Assembly (NCBI GenBank): GCA_047606825.1
Contig: JASGDY010000033.1
Span: 1 to 56,894 of the forward strand
Direction of reading: 5' to 3'
DNA from: Rhizosphaericola sp047606825
GTDB taxonomy: Bacteria; Bacteroidota; Bacteroidia; Chitinophagales; Chitinophagaceae
DNA length: 56,894 bases
The position numbers and the translations under genes were made by a program. Under the pieces are notes generated by a model that saw only the letters and a list, made by a program, of their open reading frames with translations, was not told where the DNA came from and searched no databases. Shown in pieces: positions 10,056-18,651 of the stretch. Within the stretch, counting starts at the first letter, position 1, and the number at the start of each line of letters is the position of its first letter.

Positions 10056-10072
10056 ATATCGTTATACGATAT
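10056..10072. promoter_or_regulatory. 17-bp palindrome upstream of the first susC (putative operator)
   Basis: ATATCGT-TAT-ACGATAT has perfect 7-bp arms around a 3-bp centre. It lies about 37-53 bp upstream of the candidate -7 box, a place more typical of an activator than of a repressor. No regulator is encoded within this first locus. Confidence 0.35.
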
Positions 10073-10142
10073 TATCATAGCATATTAGGCAAGTAATGCA
10101 ATTTCAACATGGCTCTCTTATGTAAAAAACACCATACAACTT

Positions 10143-11096
10143 TCAATAAACATCAGGTATTCCGACCTTGACAACTTGTACTTTCCTCAACAACGCTTCG
10201 TACCGCTCACTCAACTGGTCTATATTGTTTTTAGTTATGGGAGACAATGTGCTATCTCCATCTTTACGCGTAAACATGGATTTCACCACACCTTTTTTCC
10301 ATAAATAATACTTGGCAGACTTCGGATAATCTTCGTGCATGACATTCATTTCGTCTATAAAAAACTGTTGTACTAAGGCTACTTCTTTTTGTTGGTTTTT
10401 GTTGTCGTAATTGTCGCATAACCATGCAATCAATTCAGGAAAATAATTGCCCTGGATGCAGGAAAGCCCGGCCGAACCGGAATGCAAAGATGCCACGGCA
10501 TGAACCATATAAGCGTCATACAAACCAAAGGCTGGCACGTCACGACACAATTCATTTTTTTCCCTGACCTGCGCTATATCCAGACAAGTATCTTTATGGT
10601 AGATAATCCGTCCGGTATGTACCAACTTTCCCAATAACTGCGGCGAGAGGACTCTTTTGTACGGCTGCGGACATTCATAAAAGCCTAAAGGAATATTTGT
10701 GGCAAGGGACAACAATTCGTCAATATGCTGTTCCAGCACTTCATCGTTTTCGTCTTCTGCGACCAATAATCCGGTCAATACGATTACGGCATCTACACCT
10801 GTATCATATACTTTTTTGATAAAATCGGCTTGTTGCGATACGGTGTCACCAAAATTCCCGGCGGCAACCACCGGCACCTTTCCATCCGCCGCCTTCAGGA
10901 CACATTCAATAATTGTCAAACGTTCATCCGGTGTCAAATCAAACATTTCGCTGGACTGACAATTGGCGAACAAACCTTTAGCACCTTTATATAAATAAAA
11001 ACGTGTCAAGTCAGCCAATCCTTCAAAATCTATGCTGCCGTCTTCACGGAAAGGAGTCAACATTACCGGTATAAATTTCTTTTCGTTGTTCATCAA
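10143..11096 (-). CDS. DapA/NanA-family (class I) aldolase
   Basis: 317 residues, the normal length for the dihydrodipicolinate synthase / N-acetylneuraminate lyase family, no signal peptide, cytoplasmic. The Schiff-base lysine is Lys168 (GRIIYHKDTC) and the catalytic tyrosine is Tyr140 (IPLGFYECP), both at family positions. The usual G-[ST]-[ST]-G-E carboxylate-binding motif is replaced by CQSSE near residues 46-50, so substrate handling must differ from classical DapA or NanA. It lies between the isomerase gene and susC on one strand, so it probably splits the imported 2-keto-3-deoxy acid into pyruvate and an aldose. Candidates are Neu5Ac (giving ManNAc), Kdn (mannose) and Kdo (D-arabinose). 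Confidence 0.8.
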   Translation of the reverse strand: MMNNEKKFIPVMLTPFREDGSIDFEGLADLTRFYLYKGAKGLFANCQSSEMFDLTPDERLTIIECVLKAADGKVPVVAAGNFGDTVSQQADFIKKVYDTGVDAVIVLTGLLVAEDENDEVLEQHIDELLSLATNIPLGFYECPQPYKRVLSPQLLGKLVHTGRIIYHKDTCLDIAQVREKNELCRDVPAFGLYDAYMVHAVASLHSGSAGLSCIQGNYFPELIAWLCDNYDNKNQQKEVALVQQFFIDEMNVMHEDYPKSAKYYLWKKGVVKSMFTRKDGDSTLSPITKNNIDQLSERYEALLRKVQVVKVGIPDVY

Positions 11097-11193
11097 ATCG
11101 TTTATTTTATTTTTTTAATGCCACAAAAACACGAAGCACAAAGAATGATATAAATTTTATCCATAAAGAAACCAAGACGCAGGAGCTTATTCA

Positions 11194-12963
11194 CTATTTA
11201 TAAAGCGGTCCATAAGTCGCGCAAGCCCTGTAATCGCTGCCTTCCTTGTCCATTCCGTAAGCGTTCCACGCCGACGGACGTAATATTTTGTCAGCAGCCA
11301 CATTGTGCATACACACAGGAATGCGCAGCATGGACGCAAGCGCAATCAATTCCGCACCGATATGTCCAAAACTAATAGCACCGTGGTTAGCGCCCCAATT
11401 GGCCATAACGCTGTACACGTCTTTAAATACTCCTTCTCCCGTGAGTCTTGGCACAAACCAGGTCGTAGGCCATATCTTGTCGGTACGTTCGTCCAATATT
11501 TTGTGAACATTCTCGGGAAGGCCTATCGTATGGCCTTCCGCAATCTGCAACACGGGACCGATACCTTTAACCAAGTTCAAACGGCACATGGTAACAGGCA
11601 TCCCACCTTTGGAAAGAAACGTGGAGGAATAACCGCCGCCACGCATATAATCGCGGTTGGACGGATGGAAAGTCGTCGCATCGAGACAGGCTTTCACTTC
11701 GGATTCCGTTATTTCCCAAAAAGGTTTCATGGCGGGTTTGCCGTCCCGTTCCTGCTGTCCCGTCCCGTCGAGCGTAGCCGAACCGGAATTGATGAGATGT
11801 ATGAAACCGTCCTTCGCCGCACCTTCCGGTTTCCAGCCGGAGACACGTTCGGTAGCTTCGGAACTCCAATAAGTACGCACGTCAGCAAATATCTGCGCCG
11901 TATTGGTCAGCAAGTAATTGAACAACATGGAAACGCCGTTGTAGCAATCATTTTCGGTGGCAACTATATAGGGCGCACGGATGCCGTTCCAGTCAAAGGA
12001 AGAGTTAAGCAAGGCTTCGGAAAAATCGCCGTCTGGCAAAAAATCCGTCCACTGCCGTTGTCCCTGAAAGCCCGACACGATAGCGTCATGTCCCAATGCC
12101 TCTTCCGCAAAACCTTTGTCTGCTAATGAAGGATTACCGACCATCAGGTCGCGGAATATCAGGGTCATCTTCGTCACAAATTCCCAGTCCTTGTCTTTTT
12201 CTTCGCGGGATTTTATTTTTTCCGGACGGTTGTAGTCTGGACCTTCCTTACAGTTTTGGCGCACCCAGTCGATGGCTTTGGCGTATTCGTCCTTGTTGTA
12301 GATGCCCAGTTCTATCCGGCGCAATATTTCGGATGCATCCACGTATTCATTGCGCATACCGAGGTATTCCTGGAAAAAATCGGGATTGACAATGGAACCG
12401 GCGATACCCATCGAGACCGAACCTATTGCCAGATAGGACTTACCTTTCATCAATGCCACCGCCAAACCAGCGCGCGCAAAACGCAACAGTTTTTCCTGTA
12501 CGTCATCGGGAATGGTCGGATCGCCCAAGTCCTGCACGTCTTTTCCATAAATGCCAAATGCGGGCAGACCTTTCTGGTTGTGCGCCGCCAGCGTTGCCGC
12601 GAGATAAACCGCACCCGGACGTTCCGTACCGTTGAAGCCCCATATCGCCTTGGGTAACTCCGGATTCATGTCCATCGTTTCCGAACCGTAGCACCAGCAA
12701 GGCGTTACGGACAGGGACACGCCTACATTTTCTTTGGCAAACTTGGCGGTGCAGTCGGCAGCTTCCTTCACGCCACCAATACAATTGTCTGCCACGATAC
12801 ATTGTACAGGTGTCCCATCAGGATATTTTAAAGTACTTGTATATAGCGCAACAACGACTTTCGCCATATTCATGGTTGTATCTTCAAGGGATTCCCGAAT
12901 ACCACCCAAACGCCCGTCAATAATAGGTCTGATACCGATTTTGGGATATTTTTGTTCGTTCAT
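11194..12963 (-). CDS. fucI: L-fucose (D-arabinose) isomerase
   Basis: 589 residues, full length, closely matching FucI: IGIRPIIDGRLGGIRESLE at the N-terminus, TPCWCYGSETMDM, WGFNGTERPGAVYLAA, LRFARAGLAVALMKGKSYL, the catalytic SSFDWNGIRAPYIVATEND segment (acidic metal ligands), and a C-terminal ASMLRIPVCMHN...YRACATYGPLYK. It is a cytoplasmic Mn-dependent ketol isomerase turning L-fucose into L-fuculose and, as known for E. coli FucI, D-arabinose into D-ribulose. No fucosidase, fuculokinase or fuculose-phosphate aldolase is in the window, so the D-arabinose reaction is a serious alternative here. It follows the symporter and precedes the aldolase on the same strand. Confidence 0.93.
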   Translation of the reverse strand: MNEQKYPKIGIRPIIDGRLGGIRESLEDTTMNMAKVVVALYTSTLKYPDGTPVQCIVADNCIGGVKEAADCTAKFAKENVGVSLSVTPCWCYGSETMDMNPELPKAIWGFNGTERPGAVYLAATLAAHNQKGLPAFGIYGKDVQDLGDPTIPDDVQEKLLRFARAGLAVALMKGKSYLAIGSVSMGIAGSIVNPDFFQEYLGMRNEYVDASEILRRIELGIYNKDEYAKAIDWVRQNCKEGPDYNRPEKIKSREEKDKDWEFVTKMTLIFRDLMVGNPSLADKGFAEEALGHDAIVSGFQGQRQWTDFLPDGDFSEALLNSSFDWNGIRAPYIVATENDCYNGVSMLFNYLLTNTAQIFADVRTYWSSEATERVSGWKPEGAAKDGFIHLINSGSATLDGTGQQERDGKPAMKPFWEITESEVKACLDATTFHPSNRDYMRGGGYSSTFLSKGGMPVTMCRLNLVKGIGPVLQIAEGHTIGLPENVHKILDERTDKIWPTTWFVPRLTGEGVFKDVYSVMANWGANHGAISFGHIGAELIALASMLRIPVCMHNVAADKILRPSAWNAYGMDKEGSDYRACATYGPLYK

Positions 12964-12998
12964 TTTTTATATTGTTTTATTTATATGATATTTCTTCT

Positions 12999-13057
12999 CA
13001 CAGATGACACAGAGTGACACGGATGAAAAGCATCTGTGGTTTTCTGTGACATCCGTG
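12999..13057. repeat. Interleaved inverted repeats between fucI and the symporter
   Basis: CACAGATG (12999-13006) pairs with CATCTGTG (13031-13038), and CACGGATG (13018-13025) with CATCCGTG (13050-13057). The arms interleave, so two alternative hairpins are possible. It resembles degenerate intergenic palindromes common in this phylum; a role as terminator or mRNA-end stabiliser between the two genes is inferred. Confidence 0.45.
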
Positions 13058-13154
13058 AGCTACTTCCCACTATCGTTGAATATTTGAACTATTCTCACTG
13101 TTTTTTTCGACTTCCTATATTGCTATGTATCTATGTGTTTCCATTTTTACACAT

Positions 13155-14711
13155 TCAAACCACCAATTTTTTCTTTTTAGAAAACAATACTCCGACAAGA
13201 AATATCGCCAGTGTACCCACGACTATTGTCATATTGGCATTTAAAGGATTACGCAGGAAAGCATATCGCTCAGGAAGCAGCGTGGAAAATGTCAACCACA
13301 AAATGACCAAAATACCAACGACCGTGGCAATCAACGCAGCACTATTGCCGGTTCGCCTGGAAGCAATCCCCAACAGAAACAAACCCAACATACCTCCGGC
13401 GAAAATGCCCGAAAGCGACCACCAGATATCCAACAAGCTCTTGACACCAATCATCATCACGCCCGCAACCATACCGAGCAAGCCAAATACAACCGTCCCG
13501 ATATGCAGCAAACGCAAGCCTTGCCGACCATTGAGATTACGGTTGACATACCGCTTATAAATATCCTCCGCAAACACAGTCGCCGAGGCATTCATACCCG
13601 AACTAATCGTGCTCATCCCTGCGGAAAGTATCGCCGACACAATCAGTCCCAATATGCCCACAGGCAGCATCGTCACCATAAAATGCGGCATCACTTTGTC
13701 CCCATAATCTTCGGATTTCAACGACGCGGCAAGTGCATCTACGGCATCCTTGGTCGCAGCATTACCGAGACGTTCCACGGCAGCCTGTATGCGCACGGAT
13801 TCCAGCAACGCAGGATTCAACCGGTAATAACCGTACAGACACGTACCAATCACAAAAAACAGCAAGGACGCAGGAATGTAAATCCACACGCACAGCCATA
13901 TCGACTTGGCGGCTTCCTGCGGTGACTTCGCCGCGTGGTAACGCTGCACATAGTTCTGGTCCATTCCGAAATTGTTGAGGTTGATAAAAAAACCATACAG
14001 CAGCACCACCCAAAACGAGGAAGTCGTAAAATCCAGCGACGTACCACCCAAACTGAATTTGTGGTCTCTCCTACCGATGTCCAATATCTTACCAAAACCG
14101 CCGTCCACATGCGACACGACCAAATAAAGAATCAACATCGCACCGACCGTTTTCAAAATCCCCTGCACGACTTCCGTCCAGATGACCGCCTCGATGCCCC
14201 CCATCACTGTGTACAATATGATGCAAGCACCCGTGACAAGCATAATCATGCGCATATCATAACCCGTAAGTGCCTGAAGCGTAAGGGAAAGCCCGAAAAA
14301 AATCGAACCCATCCGCGCAATTTGCGTCAAGATAAAACAGACAACCGCGTAAGTGCGCGCCCAGACACCGAAACGCTTTTCCAGATTGGTATAAGCCGAC
14401 ACTTCGCCCGTACTTCGGTAAAACGGCACAAAATATTTTGCCGCCACCCAAGCCGCCAACGGCATCGAAAGGCTAAACGCAAATGCATTCCAGTTGCCGC
14501 CAAAAGCCTTGCCTGGCACACCCAGAAACGTGTTGCTACTCAAAAAAGTGGCATAAATCGAAAGCCCAATAGCCCAACCGGGGATATGTCCCGACGCTCT
14601 GGTAAACTGGTCTTCGTTCTTGTTACGCCTCGAAAAAAAATAACCGACGTACACCATCGCAACCAGATACACTACAATCACCGCAATATCTATAACAGGC
14701 AAGGTCTTCAT
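13155..14711 (-). CDS. Sodium:solute symporter (SSS family)
   Basis: 518 residues from the ATG at 14711 (MKTLPVIDIAVIVVYLVAMV), chosen because it starts directly with the first membrane segment; the frame continues upstream to 14750. About 13 membrane helices are seen. SSS hallmarks include FSRRNKNEDQFTRASGHIPGWAIGLSIYATFLSSNTFLG near the N-terminus and AILSAGMSTISSGMNASATVFAEDIYKRY in the second half. The family includes NanT/SiaT-like sialic acid carriers, and many members in carbohydrate loci move the monosaccharide product over the inner membrane with Na+. It is first in the run with fucI and the aldolase, so it likely imports the acidic sugar. Substrate inferred. Confidence 0.87.
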   Translation of the reverse strand: MKTLPVIDIAVIVVYLVAMVYVGYFFSRRNKNEDQFTRASGHIPGWAIGLSIYATFLSSNTFLGVPGKAFGGNWNAFAFSLSMPLAAWVAAKYFVPFYRSTGEVSAYTNLEKRFGVWARTYAVVCFILTQIARMGSIFFGLSLTLQALTGYDMRMIMLVTGACIILYTVMGGIEAVIWTEVVQGILKTVGAMLILYLVVSHVDGGFGKILDIGRRDHKFSLGGTSLDFTTSSFWVVLLYGFFINLNNFGMDQNYVQRYHAAKSPQEAAKSIWLCVWIYIPASLLFFVIGTCLYGYYRLNPALLESVRIQAAVERLGNAATKDAVDALAASLKSEDYGDKVMPHFMVTMLPVGILGLIVSAILSAGMSTISSGMNASATVFAEDIYKRYVNRNLNGRQGLRLLHIGTVVFGLLGMVAGVMMIGVKSLLDIWWSLSGIFAGGMLGLFLLGIASRRTGNSAALIATVVGILVILWLTFSTLLPERYAFLRNPLNANMTIVVGTLAIFLVGVLFSKKKKLVV

Positions 14712-14755
14712 ATTCAAATCTGTATTACAAGCAAACCAACCATTAAACAATACTG

Positions 14756-14763
14756 CAAACCTA
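14756..14763 (-). promoter_or_regulatory. Candidate -7 box for the symporter operon
   Basis: TAGGTTTG on the minus strand, 45 bp upstream of the symporter ATG, fits TAnnTTTG. No exact TTTG lies 19-21 bp further upstream, so the call is tentative. Confidence 0.35.
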
Positions 14764-14819
14764 TAAAAGTCGATACCTATACCATTATGAAATATTCACA
14801 AAGGAGTATAGTATATTAG

Positions 14820-15502
14820 CATAACGCAAAAGGGAAAGGGAAAGAATAAAAATCATGGTATTTCATTATTGGTAGAATATATTGTCCAATACTAGGACAG
14901 CCCATTCTGCTTTGTATGGTTGATGTTTGAGGGAACGCGGAAAAGAAAAATACTCAACTTAAAGCTGTCTGAAATATGGGGCACTTACAATTGAAAATGA
15001 AATAATTAGATGTGGGGAGTGTACAGTCATCCCGACTGACCTAGGGAAGTCCAAAAATTGGAAAACGGTTGAGCTGTTCCTTGGACTAAAGAAACCCAAA
15101 CGGAATAAGTAATTGAAAATTAAGCAATTGACGATTATTTGTTCTGTTTGCCGTCCCGGGAGACAAGTCTCCTTTAGACGACGAAAAGTCCACAAAACTT
15201 AGGTTTTATGGACTTTTTTCATTTATCTTCTTTATTTCCGTTTCAATTTAATGCAAACCAATGCAAGGTTCTCGTGAGCTATTCCTTGAGCTGAAAATCC
15301 GCTCAAAAATTAGCTCAAAAATTCCCCACAACGAAATGTAGCCCAATTAGTTGCACTCATTTTATTTGTATTGTTTTGAACTGTTTTGATACACTTTTTA
15401 TGATACTTTTCTATGTAATCATATATTTTTAGGACTGTTTTATTGAACCCCCATTACTACCTGGCAGCAAACAATATCCTGTCCTGCTTTGAGGTTCCAG
15501 AA
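14820..15502. other. Intergenic gap between the two carbohydrate loci, no gene seen
   Basis: About 680 AT-rich bases with no convincing coding sequence; a 78-codon minus frame at 14959-15195 has no protein-like composition. It holds a small inverted repeat (GGAGAC-AA-GTCTCC, 15159-15172), a strong hairpin at 15184-15217, and a tandem direct repeat GCTCAAAAATT at 15301-15311 and 15313-15323. It looks like a scar, but no integrase or transposase fragment can be recognised. Confidence 0.5.
15184..15217. terminator. Hairpin with T tract (probable terminator)
   Basis: AAAAGTCCACAAAAC, loop TTAG, GTTTTATGGACTTTT: a 15-bp stem with one mismatch, followed by more T. A/T runs on both sides let it act in either direction. 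It lies about 290 bp beyond the MFS stop, so it may end the long starch transcript. Confidence 0.5.
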
Positions 15503-16822
15503 TCAACCCTTCTCCTTGACTCTCATCGTAGCCACAGCTCCCAATATGAAAAACACACCGGCCATGACGATTGCCAAGATGCTTTTATCATGGAAAAAAT
15601 GTTTTACGATGAAACCACCAAACAGCCCGTTGCAGATTTGCGGCAGCGTTATGAAAAAGTTGAACAAGCCCATGTAAATGCCCATTTTTTTTGCGGGCAG
15701 CGATGCCGACAGCATGGAGTAAGGCATGGAAAGAATGCTTCCCCATGCAATGCCGATACCAATCATCGGAATGACCAGCAAATCTGGATTTTGGATAAAA
15801 TAAATAGCAATCAAACTGATACCGCCAACGACAAGCGAAAATGCGTGCGCACCTTTTTTGCCTAGGGTCTGCGCCAGTTTAGGCAACAGCAAAGCATAAA
15901 AAGCCGATACGATATTATAAATCCCAAACAAAATCCCAACCCAGTTACCCGCGTCGGCATAAGCGACGGACTGCGTATCTCCTGTGGGGACGTGATACAC
16001 ATGCTCCGCAATGGCGGGCGTCGTGAACACCCACATCGAAAACAGGGCAAACCAAGAGAAAAACTGCACCCAGCCGAGTTCGCGCATTGTCTTGGGCATT
16101 GTTTTCAAAGCATGCCAGATACCGTCTTTTTCTTGTGGCGCGGCTTGTTTTTGGATGATTTTTTCAGGCGGATATTCTTTGGTGGTAAAAACAGTCCACA
16201 GTATCGCTGTGAGCAACAGCAATGCTCCCACATAAAAGGAATACAGCACATTGGGCGGCACGATGCCGTCCGGCGCTGTTTTGGGTATATGCAACCATTC
16301 CGCAAAAACGTAAGGCATCGACGACCCAATCAACGCACCAAGTCCAATCAGACAGGTCTGTACCGCAAACCCTTTACTGTAAAGGGTTGCAGGCAGATTG
16401 TCGGCAACCAATGCCCTAAAAGGTTCCATCGCAATATTGATAGATGTGTCCATCAGCATCAACATACCCGCGCCCATGACCAACGGTGGCAGGATGCTTG
16501 CCAATCCTGCCGAATTGGGCAAAAATATCAACGCCAATGTCGTGATGACAGCACCAAACAAAATAAAAGGACGGCGTCGTCCCAGCCTGCCCCAAGTCCT
16601 GTCGCTCCAATGTCCAATAATAGGCTGCACAATCATTCCGGTCAATGGCGCGGCCAGCCAGAACAAAGGAAGATGCTCCACGTTGGCACCAAAAATCTGC
16701 AATATCCTGGACGCATTGCCATTCTGCAACGCAAATCCTGTCTGTATGCCAAAGAACCCAACGCTCATATTCCAGATGGCACTTGTGGGTAGGGGTTGTT
16801 TTTCCTGTATTGTTGTTTCCAT
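15503..16822 (-). CDS. MFS sugar permease (maltose/sucrose GPH/SLC45-like)
   Basis: 439 residues with 12 predicted membrane helices. The loop GHWSDRTWGRLGRRRPFILFG (about residues 70-90) carries the D-R-x-x-G-R-x-G-R-R-R-P signature seen in SLC45/GPH-type disaccharide carriers. It is the last gene of the starch operon, 45 bp after the alpha-amylase gene, and probably moves maltose from periplasm to cytoplasm for the maltose phosphorylase encoded two genes upstream. Substrate inferred from context. Confidence 0.85.
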   Translation of the reverse strand: METTIQEKQPLPTSAIWNMSVGFFGIQTGFALQNGNASRILQIFGANVEHLPLFWLAAPLTGMIVQPIIGHWSDRTWGRLGRRRPFILFGAVITTLALIFLPNSAGLASILPPLVMGAGMLMLMDTSINIAMEPFRALVADNLPATLYSKGFAVQTCLIGLGALIGSSMPYVFAEWLHIPKTAPDGIVPPNVLYSFYVGALLLLTAILWTVFTTKEYPPEKIIQKQAAPQEKDGIWHALKTMPKTMRELGWVQFFSWFALFSMWVFTTPAIAEHVYHVPTGDTQSVAYADAGNWVGILFGIYNIVSAFYALLLPKLAQTLGKKGAHAFSLVVGGISLIAIYFIQNPDLLVIPMIGIGIAWGSILSMPYSMLSASLPAKKMGIYMGLFNFFITLPQICNGLFGGFIVKHFFHDKSILAIVMAGVFFILGAVATMRVKEKG

Positions 16823-16866
16823 ATAGACATTTTTAAAAAGCGATTAGCCTTTCGTATTCTTTTTTT

Positions 16867-18612
16867 CTAATTACGCATATCCAAAATCATTGCACCGCTT
16901 GGTGCGGCTTGTATATGCAAAGGTTTTGTGACATCAATCGTTCCTATTGTTTTATTATTTAAAATATCGTTTGTTTTTAATCGTCTGTGCAATTTATATT
17001 TTTTCATCCATGTTTTGGGGAAATGGATATATTGTTCGATGGAATCTGTCCTGTCAAAATTTACGACAACGACAACCAAATGGCGATAGGTTATCCTTGC
17101 ATAGATTTTTTGTTTTGTATTGGCATACTTGTTATTTAACGGCAAATAATAGCCTGTTTGGATTGCGTCATTATCATTGACGACATTTAAAAGTCGGCTG
17201 TAAAATTCGCGAAGTTCTTTTTGTTTTTCAGTCAATGCGCCACCGTCAAATTTGCCGTCATCCATCCATGCCTGATGCGCCGGAACGCCCCAATAATCAA
17301 ACAAACTTGTGCGCCCGTCATCGCCACCAAAACCTTCTTTACCTTCGCCTTTTTCGCCTACTTCCTGACCGAAATAGACCATTAGAGGATTTCTGGAAAG
17401 TGTCGCCATCACGACCATTCCGGGAATCGCCAAACGCGGATTGTCGGCAAACGCCTTGCTTGCAATGCGTTCTTCGTCATGGTTTTCCAAAAAGCGTATC
17501 AATCTGCGGGCGTTAAAAGATTGTTCAATGCTGTCAATAGATTGAACGTTAGCACTAGGTTCATCACGGATTAATTTTTTCACTGCATCGTACATCCCTA
17601 CTTTGTCATAGAGATAATCAAATTTCGCTTGCGTAGTATAGGTTTTATAGACTTTGGGGTTGTATGCTTCCGCAATAAACAAGATATTGGGGTATTGCTG
17701 TTTTACTTTTGTAATCGCCCAACCCCAAAATGCGACTGGCACCATTTCCGCCATATCGCAACGAAAACCGTCTACGCCTTTGTCCGCCCAATACAACAGA
17801 ATGTCCAACATCTTGTTCCATACAGACGGAATCGGTGTAAAGTTTTCCTTTTCTCCATTTTGGATGTCTAATCCATAATTTAGTTTTGTCGTTTCATACC
17901 AGTCGTCGATACCTGGGTCAGATTTGAAAACATTGTTGCCCGTAGCTTTGGCAGGATGCTCTTCATATTTTCCATCTTTCAATGGACTGTGAAAATGTGG
18001 CCCACCGGCATCTACACCTTTTGGGACAACAAAAGAAGTATTGGGTAAATAATAAAAATCGTTCTGATTGGAAAATGATTTAGTGGTATCATCATACGCT
18101 CCAAAATCCGTGACACCATTAGTATTCCTATAAGAATGATAGGTACGCGCAACATGATTGGGGACAAAATCGATGATGACTTTTAGTCCGTGCAGATGTG
18201 TGCGGTCAACCAGATTTTGAAACTCCTGCATACGATTGGGAATGGCTGTTGCGAGATCTGGATCAACATCATAATAATCCCGAATGGCATAAGGCGACCC
18301 TGCGCGACCTTTCACAACATCAGGGTCATCAGGTTTAATGCCAAACGAACTATAATCACCCATCGTCGCATGTGCAATAATGCCTGTGTACCAAATATGG
18401 GTAAGACCTAATGTTTTCAAGGAATCCAGCGCAATATCAGTAATATCATTGAACTTACCAACGCCATTCTGCTCCAATGAACCGTAATACGTGTTGGCCG
18501 TGTTTTTATTGCCAAACAGGCGCACTAACATCTGGTAAATGACCGGTCGTTGCTGGGCATTAGCACCCATAACGACCAACATTAATACTATAATTAAAAT
18601 GGATTTTTTCAT
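16867..18612 (-). CDS. GH13 alpha-amylase family enzyme, exported
   Basis: 581 residues with a signal peptide (MKKSILIIVLMLVVMGANAQ, cleavage after NAQ). The GH13 (beta/alpha)8 barrel is clear: region I VIIDFVPNH (145-153), region II GFRCDMAEM with nucleophile Asp286, region III FIAEAYN with acid/base Glu315, region IV FLENHDEER with Asp379. A C-terminal beta domain follows. It hydrolyses alpha-1,4 glucans, probably in the periplasm or on the cell surface. It lies 39 bp after the maltose phosphorylase gene and 44 bp before the permease, inside the starch operon. Confidence 0.92.
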   Translation of the reverse strand: MKKSILIIVLMLVVMGANAQQRPVIYQMLVRLFGNKNTANTYYGSLEQNGVGKFNDITDIALDSLKTLGLTHIWYTGIIAHATMGDYSSFGIKPDDPDVVKGRAGSPYAIRDYYDVDPDLATAIPNRMQEFQNLVDRTHLHGLKVIIDFVPNHVARTYHSYRNTNGVTDFGAYDDTTKSFSNQNDFYYLPNTSFVVPKGVDAGGPHFHSPLKDGKYEEHPAKATGNNVFKSDPGIDDWYETTKLNYGLDIQNGEKENFTPIPSVWNKMLDILLYWADKGVDGFRCDMAEMVPVAFWGWAITKVKQQYPNILFIAEAYNPKVYKTYTTQAKFDYLYDKVGMYDAVKKLIRDEPSANVQSIDSIEQSFNARRLIRFLENHDEERIASKAFADNPRLAIPGMVVMATLSRNPLMVYFGQEVGEKGEGKEGFGGDDGRTSLFDYWGVPAHQAWMDDGKFDGGALTEKQKELREFYSRLLNVVNDNDAIQTGYYLPLNNKYANTKQKIYARITYRHLVVVVVNFDRTDSIEQYIHFPKTWMKKYKLHRRLKTNDILNNKTIGTIDVTKPLHIQAAPSGAMILDMRN

Positions 18613-18651
18613 ACCATGCTATGTTGGAGCAAGTTAAAAGAAAATGGAATA

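Noticed and set aside
14959..15195. 78-codon minus-strand frame in the long gap
   Set aside because: No family pattern, no good start context, composition unlike its neighbours, and it overlaps the hairpin region.
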